64,000 nucleotides of DNA. Origin: Plantactinospora sp. BC1 (lineage in GTDB: Bacteria; Actinomycetota; Actinomycetes; Mycobacteriales; Micromonosporaceae). This document shows, piece by piece, positions 8,557 through 15,683 of the stretch (position 1 is the first letter of the stretch; each line of letters starts with the position of its first letter). The DNA lies in the NCBI RefSeq assembly GCF_003030345.1, contig NZ_CP028158.1:6944001-7008000 (forward strand), given 5' to 3'. A program made the translations under genes and the position numbers. A model generated the notes under the pieces. That model was given only the letters and a program-made list of their open reading frames with translations, was not told the DNA's origin and made no database searches.

Positions 8557-9218
8557 CCCGAGTGCTGCTCTGGTGTGGGGTGGTCGGACCGCCGGTGTTC
8601 GTCCTGGTGTTCCTGGTCGACGGTGCGACCCGGGCCGGCTACGACCCGACGTACCACCCGGTGAGCGCGCTGAGTCTCGGGCCGCGTGGATGGATCCAGA
8701 TCACCAATTTCGTACTGACCGGGGTGCTGCTGGTCGGCTTCGCCGTCGGGTTGCGCCGTGCGCTGCGTCCGGGGCGTGCCAGCCTGTGGGGGCCGCTGGC
8801 GGTTGGCGTGTTCGGCGTCGGGCTGGTGCTCTCCGGCGTCTTCGTGATGGATCCGGCTCGCGGCTATCCGCCCGGTGCGCCGTCGGACGGTGTCATGACC
8901 AGTTGGCCGGGCGTACTGCACGACAACTTCGGCATCGTGGTGTTCGTGTCGGTGCCGGTCGCCTGCTTCGTACTGGCCCGCCGGTCTGCCGGGCGGCTGA
9001 CCGGTCGCGGCTGGGTCGGGTACGACCTCCTGACCGGACTCGCCGGCCTGGCCCTGTTCGTCACCTTCGGTACGGCGTGGGAAACCGACCATCCGTCGAC
9101 CGGCCTGATCCAACGAGCGATGATCGCCGTCAACTGGACCTGGATCACGGTGCTCGCCCTCCGCCTGCTCGCCGAGAACAGTGGCCGGTCCGCCGAGCTG
9201 CCGCAGGTCGGACCCTAG
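8538..9218 (+). CDS. DUF998 family integral membrane protein
   Basis: Predicted integral membrane protein of 226 residues with about six spans. The opening MSPRRLTRVLLWCGVVGPPVFVLVFL, the conserved YDPTYHPVSALSLGPRGWIQ, and FVMDPARGYPPG followed by LHDNFGIVVF are characteristic of DUF998. The start (GGAGGAGACATG) lies 19 bp inside the preceding gene, so it is probably the last gene of the PH-domain operon. A hairpin follows the stop at 9239-9267. The biochemical role of the family is not established. Confidence 0.9.
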   Translation: MSPRRLTRVLLWCGVVGPPVFVLVFLVDGATRAGYDPTYHPVSALSLGPRGWIQITNFVLTGVLLVGFAVGLRRALRPGRASLWGPLAVGVFGVGLVLSGVFVMDPARGYPPGAPSDGVMTSWPGVLHDNFGIVVFVSVPVACFVLARRSAGRLTGRGWVGYDLLTGLAGLALFVTFGTAWETDHPSTGLIQRAMIAVNWTWITVLALRLLAENSGRSAELPQVGP

Positions 9219-9238
9219 GGTCAGCGCCGTACGGGTAA

Positions 9239-9267
9239 CGGCGGATCTACGACCTCGTAATCCGCAG
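9239..9267. terminator. Hairpin between convergent genes at the island's left edge
   Basis: GCGGAT-C-TACG (9241-9251) pairs with CGTA-ATCCGC (9256-9265) around an ACCT loop with one bulged C. It lies between the DUF998 stop (9218) and the stop of the opposing HTH gene (9272), so it could serve both. No U-tract is present. Confidence 0.5.
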
Positions 9268-9271
9268 GCTG

Positions 9272-9502
9272 CTACGCCTGCTCGTCCTCGTCGTCCCGGT
9301 CCTTGAGCTGCTGAGGCCGGTACTTCCGGATGTACTCCTCGACGTCGCTACGCAGCCAAACCGAGCCAGCGATCAAGGTCTGGAACGGCGCGGGGAACCG
9401 GCGATCCGCGGTGATCTGCCGCAGCCGCGACCGGCCGACGCCGAGCATCTGGAGTATCTCGGCCGGGCCAACCAGAGGCCCCGGAGGAGGGTCCTGTCCC
9501 AT
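9272..9502 (-). CDS. Small excisionase/AlpA-like helix-turn-helix protein
   Basis: Small DNA-binding protein, 76 residues from the ATG at 9502 (MGQDPPPGP); a longer frame is open to 9622 but its N-terminus reads as non-protein-like. The core LVGPAEILQMLGVGRSRLRQITADRRFPAPFQTL...SVWLRSDVEEYIRKYRP is the MerR-like winged helix of the excisionase/AlpA group (HTH_17), with the typical tryptophan-containing wing. Proteins of this kind direct excision of, or transcription in, integrated elements. It marks the left side of the AT-richer island and is divergent from the coiled-coil gene at 9736. No integrase is present, so a recombination role is inferred only. Confidence 0.75.
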   Translation of the reverse strand: MGQDPPPGPLVGPAEILQMLGVGRSRLRQITADRRFPAPFQTLIAGSVWLRSDVEEYIRKYRPQQLKDRDDEDEQA

Positions 9503-9540
9503 CCACACGACGGTAGGCACACGCTGGTCTACCCATATCA

Positions 9541-9571
9541 GCGCGCATAATGTAACGCGCACATGTTGACA
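9541..9571. promoter_or_regulatory. Inverted repeat and -35 box in the divergent promoter region
   Basis: GCGCG-N10-CGCGC (9541-9545 with 9556-9560) surrounds an AT-rich centre that reads CATTAT, a usable -10 box, on the minus strand. A perfect TTGACA (9566-9571) points toward the plus-strand gene at 9736. The symmetric site could be an operator through which the HTH protein at 9272 controls both directions (inference). Confidence 0.4.
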
Positions 9572-9735
9572 GGTCATCAGAGACGGGAGAGGATCCGACC
9601 AGGCCGTTGTCCGGGTGGCCATCGCAGGCGGTCGGGCAGGGTGCCGAACACGGGGCTGCTGCCGGCCCTTCTCTCAGGTCCTCCGGCGCCTGGCAGCAGC
9701 CCCCACCCGCCTACCCCAGCGAGGAGGGCAAACCC

Positions 9736-10017
9736 GTGCGAGTGGATGCGTACAGCTCTGACCCGCCGCCACCGATGACGCTGGAACAACAGAACGAGCG
9801 ACTGAAAGCCGAACTTGCCTCCTGCCAGCAGGCCCTGTGCAACCTTCAGTCGCGGCTGACCGAGGCCAAGGTCCGGCTCGGGATGATCAGCCGGATCGTC
9901 CGTGACGTCGAACGAACCAGACGTGCACCAGGCGTGTCGTTCGCAGCCGTCCGAGCAGCCCTGTACGTCCAGCCGGACCGGCTCCGCGATCTCGGGGCCG
10001 ACATACCCATCTTTTAG
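9736..10017 (+). CDS. Small coiled-coil protein, unknown function
   Basis: Predicted 93-residue protein from a GTG at 9736 preceded by GAGGAGG, a strong ribosome site that decides the start (the frame is open back to 9607). Residues about 15-50 (MTLEQQNERLKAELASCQQALCNLQSRLTEAKVRL in part) form a heptad coiled coil. The C-terminus (VSFAAVRAALYVQPDRLRDLGADIPIF) is compact and helical. I do not recognise a family. It pairs divergently with the excisionase-like gene, a layout common at the ends of actinobacterial accessory islands. Confidence 0.65.
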   Translation: MRVDAYSSDPPPPMTLEQQNERLKAELASCQQALCNLQSRLTEAKVRLGMISRIVRDVERTRRAPGVSFAAVRAALYVQPDRLRDLGADIPIF

Positions 10018-10439
10018 CTCAGGCCGAGTTCAAGGGCCAGCCCGGCGCCGCGACCCGTACCGGCACTGCCGCTGTAAAGCCATCCAGGTTTGGATCGTCG
10101 CGGCAGCACCTATCCCTGACCGACCTCTGGAACCCCTCTTCGTCCAGCAATCGAAAAGTCGCGATGGCTCCGCCCGCACATATGACGCGCTCGTAAGAAT
10201 CAAAGCGATGTGCTGCCCGAGATAGTACGATGAGAACGCCGGGGTTGAGCCCGTTCGGGGTCGCTACGGCGAGACCACCATTGTTTATTACCCAGCCCAA
10301 AAGGGCATGATACTCGAGTCCCTTACTGCAGTGAGCGGTAAGTAGGACGACAGAGCCCGTACCCTCAACCGATCGAGCCGCCAGTCAGAGCAGAGGGCGA
10401 TAACGGGAGCGACGTGTGCCCGGAGACCTTCCCCAGGGG
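10018..10439. other. Non-coding or remnant DNA in the accessory island
   Basis: No convincing gene. A 93-codon minus-strand frame (10019-10300) has no ribosome site and no recognisable motif. GC content drops steadily toward 10440, which suggests the junction of an inserted segment. No terminator, tRNA or direct repeat was found here. Confidence 0.4.
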
Positions 10440-11372
10440 CTACCACTGCCAACGAAACCCGGTCACTGTCTCCTCAATGAAGGGGATATATTTCCGCACA
10501 ATGCCGTTCCTAATCTCCGTCCTTTCTTCTTCGACTAATGTTCCTCCTATCTGATCATCCCAGACGCACCACCACGCATCCCGTGGGGCTGCGCCCTGAA
10601 ACTCGACGGCCATGTCGATATTTTCGACTCGGGCAAATGCGGTCCTTCTCACCTCGGAAAGACGCGACACCCCTTGCGTGAAATGAGCTCGATATTCTAG
10701 TGCTGTCGATTCAAACTTCAGTAAGGCGCTATCCAAAATAATCTCCGCACTATGGAGGCCTTCGCCATATTCATACCGTCTTCCAATCCTTCCTCCATGC
10801 ATGACGTCGATCTTATCCGCCTCCGGCTCATGATTGAATATATAGATATCGACGCCATCTTCGATGGCACGTATAGTGTGCAGGGTGCGCCTGAAGAGCA
10901 TCGCACCATCAGGGCCAACGGTGTAGCGCTCCACAAGGCTAACCGTTCGATGGCATTGACGTCTGATCATTTCCCGCCGTCGACGTAATGTGTGTGATAT
11001 TCCCCCTCCTCCATGCCCCGCCCTTCCCGAAAAAACTTCCCAAAGGCGCTCTTGATCGTTCTGGTCCATACCGAAGGCATCAATGATCCATTGAAGCGTC
11101 TGTGCGGATAGCGACAAACCGTTCAGGGCTCTTGAAATGCGATCCTTCAACTGTCGCGCCAAGGAGGTTGCGCTCTCACTGCGCTCGCCGCTATCCCACA
11201 AGTAAAGTTCCACTACCTTAGCGACTGCCGCTTGGCTCAGATCGCTCCGGCTGCGCATGGCTCGGGCGCGCCACTGTCGCCTGTAACGAGGGTCGGTAGT
11301 GAGTAGATCCCGAAGCAGGGCGCTTGTTCGGGAAACATTTTGGCTGGGTCGCGGGTTTCCCGGCGACAACAT
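10440..11372 (-). CDS. Actinobacterial HTH regulator-like protein, unknown target
   Basis: Predicted protein of 310 residues beginning MLSPGNPRPS after a GGGAGG site. Residues about 25-110 are helical and read as an Xre-like DNA-binding region (LSQAAVAKVVELYLWDSGERSE, LSAQTLQWIIDAFGMDQND). After a linker, residues about 140-310 form a beta-rich domain: GPDGAMLFRRTLHTIRAIEDG, HGGRIGRRYEYGEGLHSAEI, and a Trp-rich end YIPFIEETVTGFRWQW. I recall similar proteins scattered through actinomycete genomes, annotated only as HTH proteins. It is AT-richer than the window average and divergent from the HEPN module. A 10-bp palindrome CAACATGTTG (11367-11376) covers its start codon, a possible self-regulation site. 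Confidence 0.75.
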   Translation of the reverse strand: MLSPGNPRPSQNVSRTSALLRDLLTTDPRYRRQWRARAMRSRSDLSQAAVAKVVELYLWDSGERSESATSLARQLKDRISRALNGLSLSAQTLQWIIDAFGMDQNDQERLWEVFSGRAGHGGGGISHTLRRRREMIRRQCHRTVSLVERYTVGPDGAMLFRRTLHTIRAIEDGVDIYIFNHEPEADKIDVMHGGRIGRRYEYGEGLHSAEIILDSALLKFESTALEYRAHFTQGVSRLSEVRRTAFARVENIDMAVEFQGAAPRDAWWCVWDDQIGGTLVEEERTEIRNGIVRKYIPFIEETVTGFRWQW

Positions 11373-11588
11373 GTTGACCTCCCGCTCCCCCGCTTCTCGT
11401 AGAGACTCAGTAGCCTGCTTCGTTCGTGGCGGAGCCGGGCGAAGGCCCGACTGACCTGCCCGAACGTCGTATTGGTAGTGACGGTTGGAGCCGGCGCGAC
11501 GTAAGCGCGACGTTCCGGGTATGAGGTTGTACCCGCAGGACTCGAAGCGTCAAGAAGGGCCCACGGAAAGTCTCGCAGGAGGAGTACC

Positions 11589-12272
11589 ATGATCCAAGCA
11601 GAAAGCGCTGGTCACGAGACCAGCGCACCAGCCACTGAGGGGCTATCCGATCATCAAGCATCTGGTGACGATCGTTCATATGTTCGAAGGATGGTTGGTT
11701 TCACCGAGCTGCGTGCGATGGAGACCGCGTACGCTGCGTTCGAACCCCTAGAGGAAGACGCACAAATACGTGCGTTGAGATGGCTTGGAGAGGCGCTGGG
11801 GATCGAGGGGATCCGACAGGAATCGGTGGAATCGCGAAGAACGCCATCGGTCTCCGTAGGTCCAACGGCATCGCTCGATGACACAAAGGACTTCCTGAGC
11901 CCCAGGGAGTTCATCAGCCAGAAGAAGCCACAGTCACTGGTCGAACGTATAGCCTGCCTAGGCTACTACCTCACCCATTATCGCGACACTCGTCACTTCA
12001 AAACTCCTGACATTGTTGCTCTGAATACCGAGGCGGCCGCACACAAGTTCGGCAACCCGTCTCGCGACGTCGATAATGCCGACCGTCAGAATGGGTACAT
12101 AGTGTCTGCAGGAAAAGGCGCGAAGCAGCTTACGGTCCGCGGAGAGGCCCTTGTCGAAGCGTTGCCGGATCGAGAGGCCGTGAAAGCTGCACTTCACGAA
12201 CATCCCTATAAGCCAAAGCGCTCCTCAACGGCGGCGAAGAAGGTGGCACCTCGCGATAAGGACGAATCATGA
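11589..12272 (+). CDS. First gene of HEPN module: wHTH-like protein, unknown function
   Basis: Predicted protein of 227 residues with a strong ribosome site (GGAGGAG, 4 nt before ATG). Residues about 35-75 are a helical region (MVGFTELRAMETAYAAFEPLEEDAQIRALRWLGEAL in part). After a disordered linker, residues about 115-200 (SLVERIACLGYYLTHYRDT, KTPDIVALNTEAAAHKF, GYIVSAGKGAKQLTVRGEALVEAL) resemble a winged helix-turn-helix ending in a typical wing. The C-terminus is Lys-rich. The stop overlaps the next start by 4 bp (ATGA), so the two are made together. Base composition is well below the window average, consistent with transfer. Possible antitoxin or partner of the HEPN protein (inference). 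Confidence 0.78.
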   Translation: MIQAESAGHETSAPATEGLSDHQASGDDRSYVRRMVGFTELRAMETAYAAFEPLEEDAQIRALRWLGEALGIEGIRQESVESRRTPSVSVGPTASLDDTKDFLSPREFISQKKPQSLVERIACLGYYLTHYRDTRHFKTPDIVALNTEAAAHKFGNPSRDVDNADRQNGYIVSAGKGAKQLTVRGEALVEALPDREAVKAALHEHPYKPKRSSTAAKKVAPRDKDES

Positions 12273-13057
12273 CAGGGCGCATTACCGCTCTTCTCGAAGA
12301 AGCTTATGATACAGCTCTCGTGAAGGAACTCTTACTTGCATACGACGAGGCGAAGCGCAATTTCTACCTGGGTGGGCACCGTTTGAGTGCGGTGGAAGGT
12401 GGACGTTTTTGTGAAGCGGCGTACCGAATATTAGAGCTCAGAACTAAAGGTGCCTTCACTCCAATCGGAGAGGTACTGGACACCGAGAAGGTGGCGAAGC
12501 AGCTGAGTGGATTACCGTCTAGCGGCTTCCCCAAGTCACTAAGGATCTATATTCCTCGGGCGCTGCGAGTGGTGTACGACATTCGCAACAGTAGGGATGC
12601 GGCACACCTCGCCGACGGCGTCGATCCGAACCTTCAGGACGCGACCCTTGTGGTATCGATACTGGACTGGGTTCTTGCCGAATTCGTGAGACTAGGTGCC
12701 GGATCTTCCAGCAAAGATATCCAAGCGATGATTGACGGTCTCGTAACTCGACAGATTCCGGTAGTCCAGATATTTGGGCGGTATCCGAAAGTTCTGCGCA
12801 CGGACCTAAGGGCTGGCGAGTTTGTGCTGGTGCTACTCTACCATGCCGGAGCCGCAGGTGTTCCAATACCGGATCTGCTCGCTTGGATCCCTAGCTCCAT
12901 GAGAGCTAACCTGCGGCGAACGCTGCGGACACTTGAAACAAAGGCCCTCGTACACTTGGATGGTGAAGTGGCTCTTATAACCTACGCGGGCCAGAGAGTA
13001 GTCGAAGCCAAGCGGTTGTTCGATCCCCCCGTAACGGAAACCGCCATTCCGTCGTAG
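12269..13057 (+). CDS. HEPN-like protein with C-terminal winged helix
   Basis: Predicted protein of 262 residues. Residues about 15-145 are all-helical and carry R106-N-S-R-D-A-A-H113, matching the R-x4-6-H catalytic signature of HEPN ribonucleases, followed by DPNLQDATLVVSILDWVLAEFVRL as the closing helix. Residues about 165-250 look like a winged helix (VLVLLYHAGAAGVPIPDLLAWI, LRRTLRTLETKALVHLDG). Two TTA codons (12332 and 12431) are rare in high-GC actinomycetes and make expression dependent on the TTA-reading tRNA (bldA). HEPN proteins paired with a small partner are often toxins or abortive-infection effectors; that role here is inference. Confidence 0.78.
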   Translation: MTGRITALLEEAYDTALVKELLLAYDEAKRNFYLGGHRLSAVEGGRFCEAAYRILELRTKGAFTPIGEVLDTEKVAKQLSGLPSSGFPKSLRIYIPRALRVVYDIRNSRDAAHLADGVDPNLQDATLVVSILDWVLAEFVRLGAGSSSKDIQAMIDGLVTRQIPVVQIFGRYPKVLRTDLRAGEFVLVLLYHAGAAGVPIPDLLAWIPSSMRANLRRTLRTLETKALVHLDGEVALITYAGQRVVEAKRLFDPPVTETAIPS

Positions 13058-13651
13058 GTATGGATCAGACTACTCAATCGTCAAGGCTGGGGAGGGACCT
13101 CGGACACACACCCTTATGACAGGCTTCGGAGTAGCTTAGCGGGCTACTCAGGGCAGGGTGATGCGCGCCGGCATTGGGAGTAGGGGGAGTCAGCCCGATG
13201 ACCCGGAGGCCGTCCCATTTGGCCCGTCTGACGCCTAGACGCTGGCAGGTCGGTCAATGTTCTAACATTATCGAACGGGCGAACTAGTTGACTCTAACAG
13301 TCGTGGCGGACGCTGTGACCGCCGGCTCGCAGTTCCCACCCCGAGGCTGCAAACATTGCCTCATGGTCCGACGCGCCCGACCGGTTTCCGGTTGCGCGGG
13401 CGCGTTTGTCCGCCGACGGCGACTGTTCCGCACTGATACGGTTACAAGGCCCGGTCGGCGATGCCCTAGCTGTCCCCCACTGGGGTCAGCCGATCTCACA
13501 CCATCGAGTGGCCGCGTCACGGGCAAGATCAGCCCGTCAACGTATGCGACACAACCAGGCGGGATCGACAGTCTCGACTCTGCACGACAGCACCGAACCC
13601 GACTTCGCCGAGACCGCCCAGGAGCTGCCGGAACCGGTCGCTCGGCTGAGG
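13058..13651. other. Intergenic DNA at the island's right edge
   Basis: No supported gene. Frames on both strands around 13284-13686 lack ribosome sites and read as high-GC shadows. The stretch holds the hairpin at 13129 and a 14-bp palindrome AATGTT-CT-AACATT (13256-13269) in a short AT-rich patch. GC returns to the window norm after about 13300. I looked for a direct repeat of the 9.2 kb edge that could be an attachment site and did not find one. Confidence 0.5.
13129..13149 (+). terminator. Hairpin after the HEPN module
   Basis: GAGTAGC (13129-13135) pairs perfectly with GCTACTC (13143-13149) around a 7-nt loop, 71 bp past the stop of the HEPN gene. It has no T-run. It is the only clear hairpin between that stop and the converging catabolic operon. 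Confidence 0.4.
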
Positions 13652-14635
13652 TCATCCGAGTACCTCCGTGGTGGTCTTCCAGGTGAGTACTCGGGCAGGC
13701 GCGTCAACTACGATCCGCCGCACTACCTCCGGGCCGAGTCGCGCCCGCAGCCGGGGCAGGAACCGGTCCGGCAGGTACGCCAGCCCCGGCATCCCGCCGT
13801 ACGCGACGTACCTGCTGCGGCGCGCCACGTCGCCGCCGAGCAGCAGGTGATCGGCCATCCCCTCCCCACACACCGCCTCGATCAACTCGATCAGCGCACT
13901 GTCCGGCTGCTCCCGGTGCCGGGCCATCCCGTCGTAGCCGAGGTACGCGCCCCGCTGGGCGAGTTCCACGTGCAGCCTCGGGTCCGGGTTCCGATCCGCG
14001 TGCGCCAACACCACCCGCCCGGCATCGACACTCTCCGCACCGAGCAGGTCGAGCACCTCGTGACCAGCACTCCCGTGCTCCAGGTGCACCATCACCGCAG
14101 CACCGGTCGCGCGGTGCGCCGCAGCCACCGCCCCGAGCACCCGCCGCTCGAACGCACTGATCGACCAGTACCCGATTCCCGCCTTGAGCAGCCCGGCCCG
14201 CACCGGCCGCCCCTCCGGATCCAGCGCAACCCCCGTACCCGCAGAAGCTGATTCGATGTCCCGGGCCGGGCAGCCGTCGACGAGGTCCGCCCGGAATCGC
14301 GCGGCGAGGTCCGACTCCGAAGCGGTGACCAGCGGATGGTCCGGCCCGTAGTGCGCCTCCCGGTGCGCGCCCGTGGTCGCCACCACCCGCATCCCGGTCG
14401 CGGCGCTGATCCTGGCCACCGCCGCCGGATCGCGACCCAGCCCGACCGGCGTCGCCTCGACCATCGCGGTGATGCCGGCGGCGAACAGCAGCCCGGTCTC
14501 CGTCCGGCTGGCCGCCTCGTCGTCCAGCTCGTCGCCGGGCAGCAGCGGAGTGACCTGGAACAGGTGCTCGTGATAGTCGGTCGGGCCGAGCGACTCCGGC
14601 GGCACGTCGCCGAGCACGGTCCGAACGAAGCTCAC
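13652..14635 (-). CDS. Phosphotriesterase-family metal-dependent hydrolase (possible lactonase)
   Basis: Predicted binuclear metalloenzyme of 327 residues, amidohydrolase superfamily, phosphotriesterase (PTE/Php) branch. Visible ligands in PTE order are HEH (His22 and His24), the Lys151 that would be carboxylated (AGLLKAG), His184 (VHLEHG), His212 (LAHADRNPD) and Asp269 (LGGDVARR). Length matches the family. Members include lactonases and other sugar-acid hydrolases. Being last in a sugar operon with dehydrogenases and a kinase, a lactone or related ester is a more likely substrate than a phosphotriester (inference). The start is a GTG 13 nt after the preceding stop. Confidence 0.88.
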   Translation of the reverse strand: MSFVRTVLGDVPPESLGPTDYHEHLFQVTPLLPGDELDDEAASRTETGLLFAAGITAMVEATPVGLGRDPAAVARISAATGMRVVATTGAHREAHYGPDHPLVTASESDLAARFRADLVDGCPARDIESASAGTGVALDPEGRPVRAGLLKAGIGYWSISAFERRVLGAVAAAHRATGAAVMVHLEHGSAGHEVLDLLGAESVDAGRVVLAHADRNPDPRLHVELAQRGAYLGYDGMARHREQPDSALIELIEAVCGEGMADHLLLGGDVARRSRYVAYGGMPGLAYLPDRFLPRLRARLGPEVVRRIVVDAPARVLTWKTTTEVLG

Positions 14636-14648
14636 GAGCTGACCCCGA

Positions 14649-15623
14649 TCACCGCACCGCCTCGGCCGCCGCCGACAGCCTCCGCACCGTCCGGGGATCC
14701 ACGGGTACGTCGAAGATCTCGGCTATCGCCTGGCTCCAGCCGTGAATGAAGTACCGCCAGCCGTCGACCACGGTCAGCCCGCGCTCGTCCTGCTGCTCAG
14801 CAGCCTGGTGCAGGAACTCCAGGCTCCCCCGATAGTTGAAGTCCCAGGCGTAGCCGTCCCGGGGCAACCGAACCCCGGGCGGCAGCGGCGTCCCGGGCCG
14901 GTCTTTGCCGAGGCCGGTCGCGTTGACCACCAGGCTGCCGTCCGGCAGCGCATCGAGCACCGCGCCAACGTCGCCGGGATCGGCAACGAGCCGGTACCCG
15001 ACAAGGTCGGCCGGCAGGCCGCCCCGCTCGACGACGTCGCGCAGGTGGGCGAGCCGGCTCGGGTCGGTGTCGGTGCAGACGATCCGGCGCGGTCGGTCGA
15101 CGCGCTGGCCGAGGTACCAGACCAGCGCCGTCCCGGCGCCGCCCGCGCCCAGGCAGAGCACCTCGGCCCCGGTCGCCCCGAAATGATCGTCCGGCAGGAA
15201 GTCCCGCACGGCGAGCCCGGCGGTTATCGGGTCCTTGGCGCCGCCGCGCAGCCGGCCGTCCCGCTTCGCGATGCTGGAGATCTCGCCGCAGAGCTGCGCG
15301 AAGTCGTCCACCTCGTCGAAGAGGTCGTGCGCCGCCTGATAGAGCCGGAGCTTGTGGGTGGTGACCAGCGCGCCCAGGTGCGCCGGATCGTCCCGGATCC
15401 GCTTGACCAGGTCTCGATATTGCGCGTCGTCGGCGTCCAGCGGCAGGTCGTGCCCGACCAGCCGGTCGGTCGGCAGGCCGAGGATCTCGGCCCACCTCGG
15501 AAAGACCCGGTTGATCGACGAGCCGCCGGTGGTGACCCCGACGAAACCCATGTAGCCGGCTCCGTCCGACCCCCCGTCAGCCGATCCGCTGCGTTCGCCG
15601 TCGTCAATCCTCGCCGCGTCCAC
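14649..15623 (-). CDS. Shikimate dehydrogenase-like oxidoreductase
   Basis: NAD(P)-dependent oxidoreductase of 324 residues with the shikimate/quinate dehydrogenase fold. The substrate-domain signature is altered to TTGGSSINRVFPRW, but the catalytic Lys of the NxTxPxK loop remains (TTHK, Lys91). The dinucleotide-binding loop is LGAGGAGTALVWYLG, and CTDTDPSR follows strand 2, where an acidic residue favours NAD. The motif GGAKDPITAGL replaces the usual GxNTDxxG, so the substrate differs from shikimate. It starts at a GTG after GGGGG, 60 bp below the hydroxyacid dehydrogenase gene. Probably oxidises a polyol or sugar acid in this operon (inference). Confidence 0.83.
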   Translation of the reverse strand: MDAARIDDGERSGSADGGSDGAGYMGFVGVTTGGSSINRVFPRWAEILGLPTDRLVGHDLPLDADDAQYRDLVKRIRDDPAHLGALVTTHKLRLYQAAHDLFDEVDDFAQLCGEISSIAKRDGRLRGGAKDPITAGLAVRDFLPDDHFGATGAEVLCLGAGGAGTALVWYLGQRVDRPRRIVCTDTDPSRLAHLRDVVERGGLPADLVGYRLVADPGDVGAVLDALPDGSLVVNATGLGKDRPGTPLPPGVRLPRDGYAWDFNYRGSLEFLHQAAEQQDERGLTVVDGWRYFIHGWSQAIAEIFDVPVDPRTVRRLSAAAEAVR

Positions 15624-15683
15624 CGCTGATCCCCCTCTTGCCCTTGCCCTTGCCCTCGCCCCGCCCGTCAGTCTCCCGGCCGC

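Noticed and set aside
10019-10300. 93-codon minus-strand frame in the island
   Set aside because: No ribosome site and no recognisable fold; it may be a remnant, but evidence is too thin for a gene call.
9219-13651. Attachment sites or tRNA gene as insertion target
   Set aside because: No tRNA cloverleaf or direct repeat was found at either edge by eye.
13284-13686. Overlapping frames on both strands near the island's right edge
   Set aside because: Neither has a ribosome site, the plus frame runs into the 3' end of the phosphotriesterase-like gene, and both are Arg/Pro-rich.
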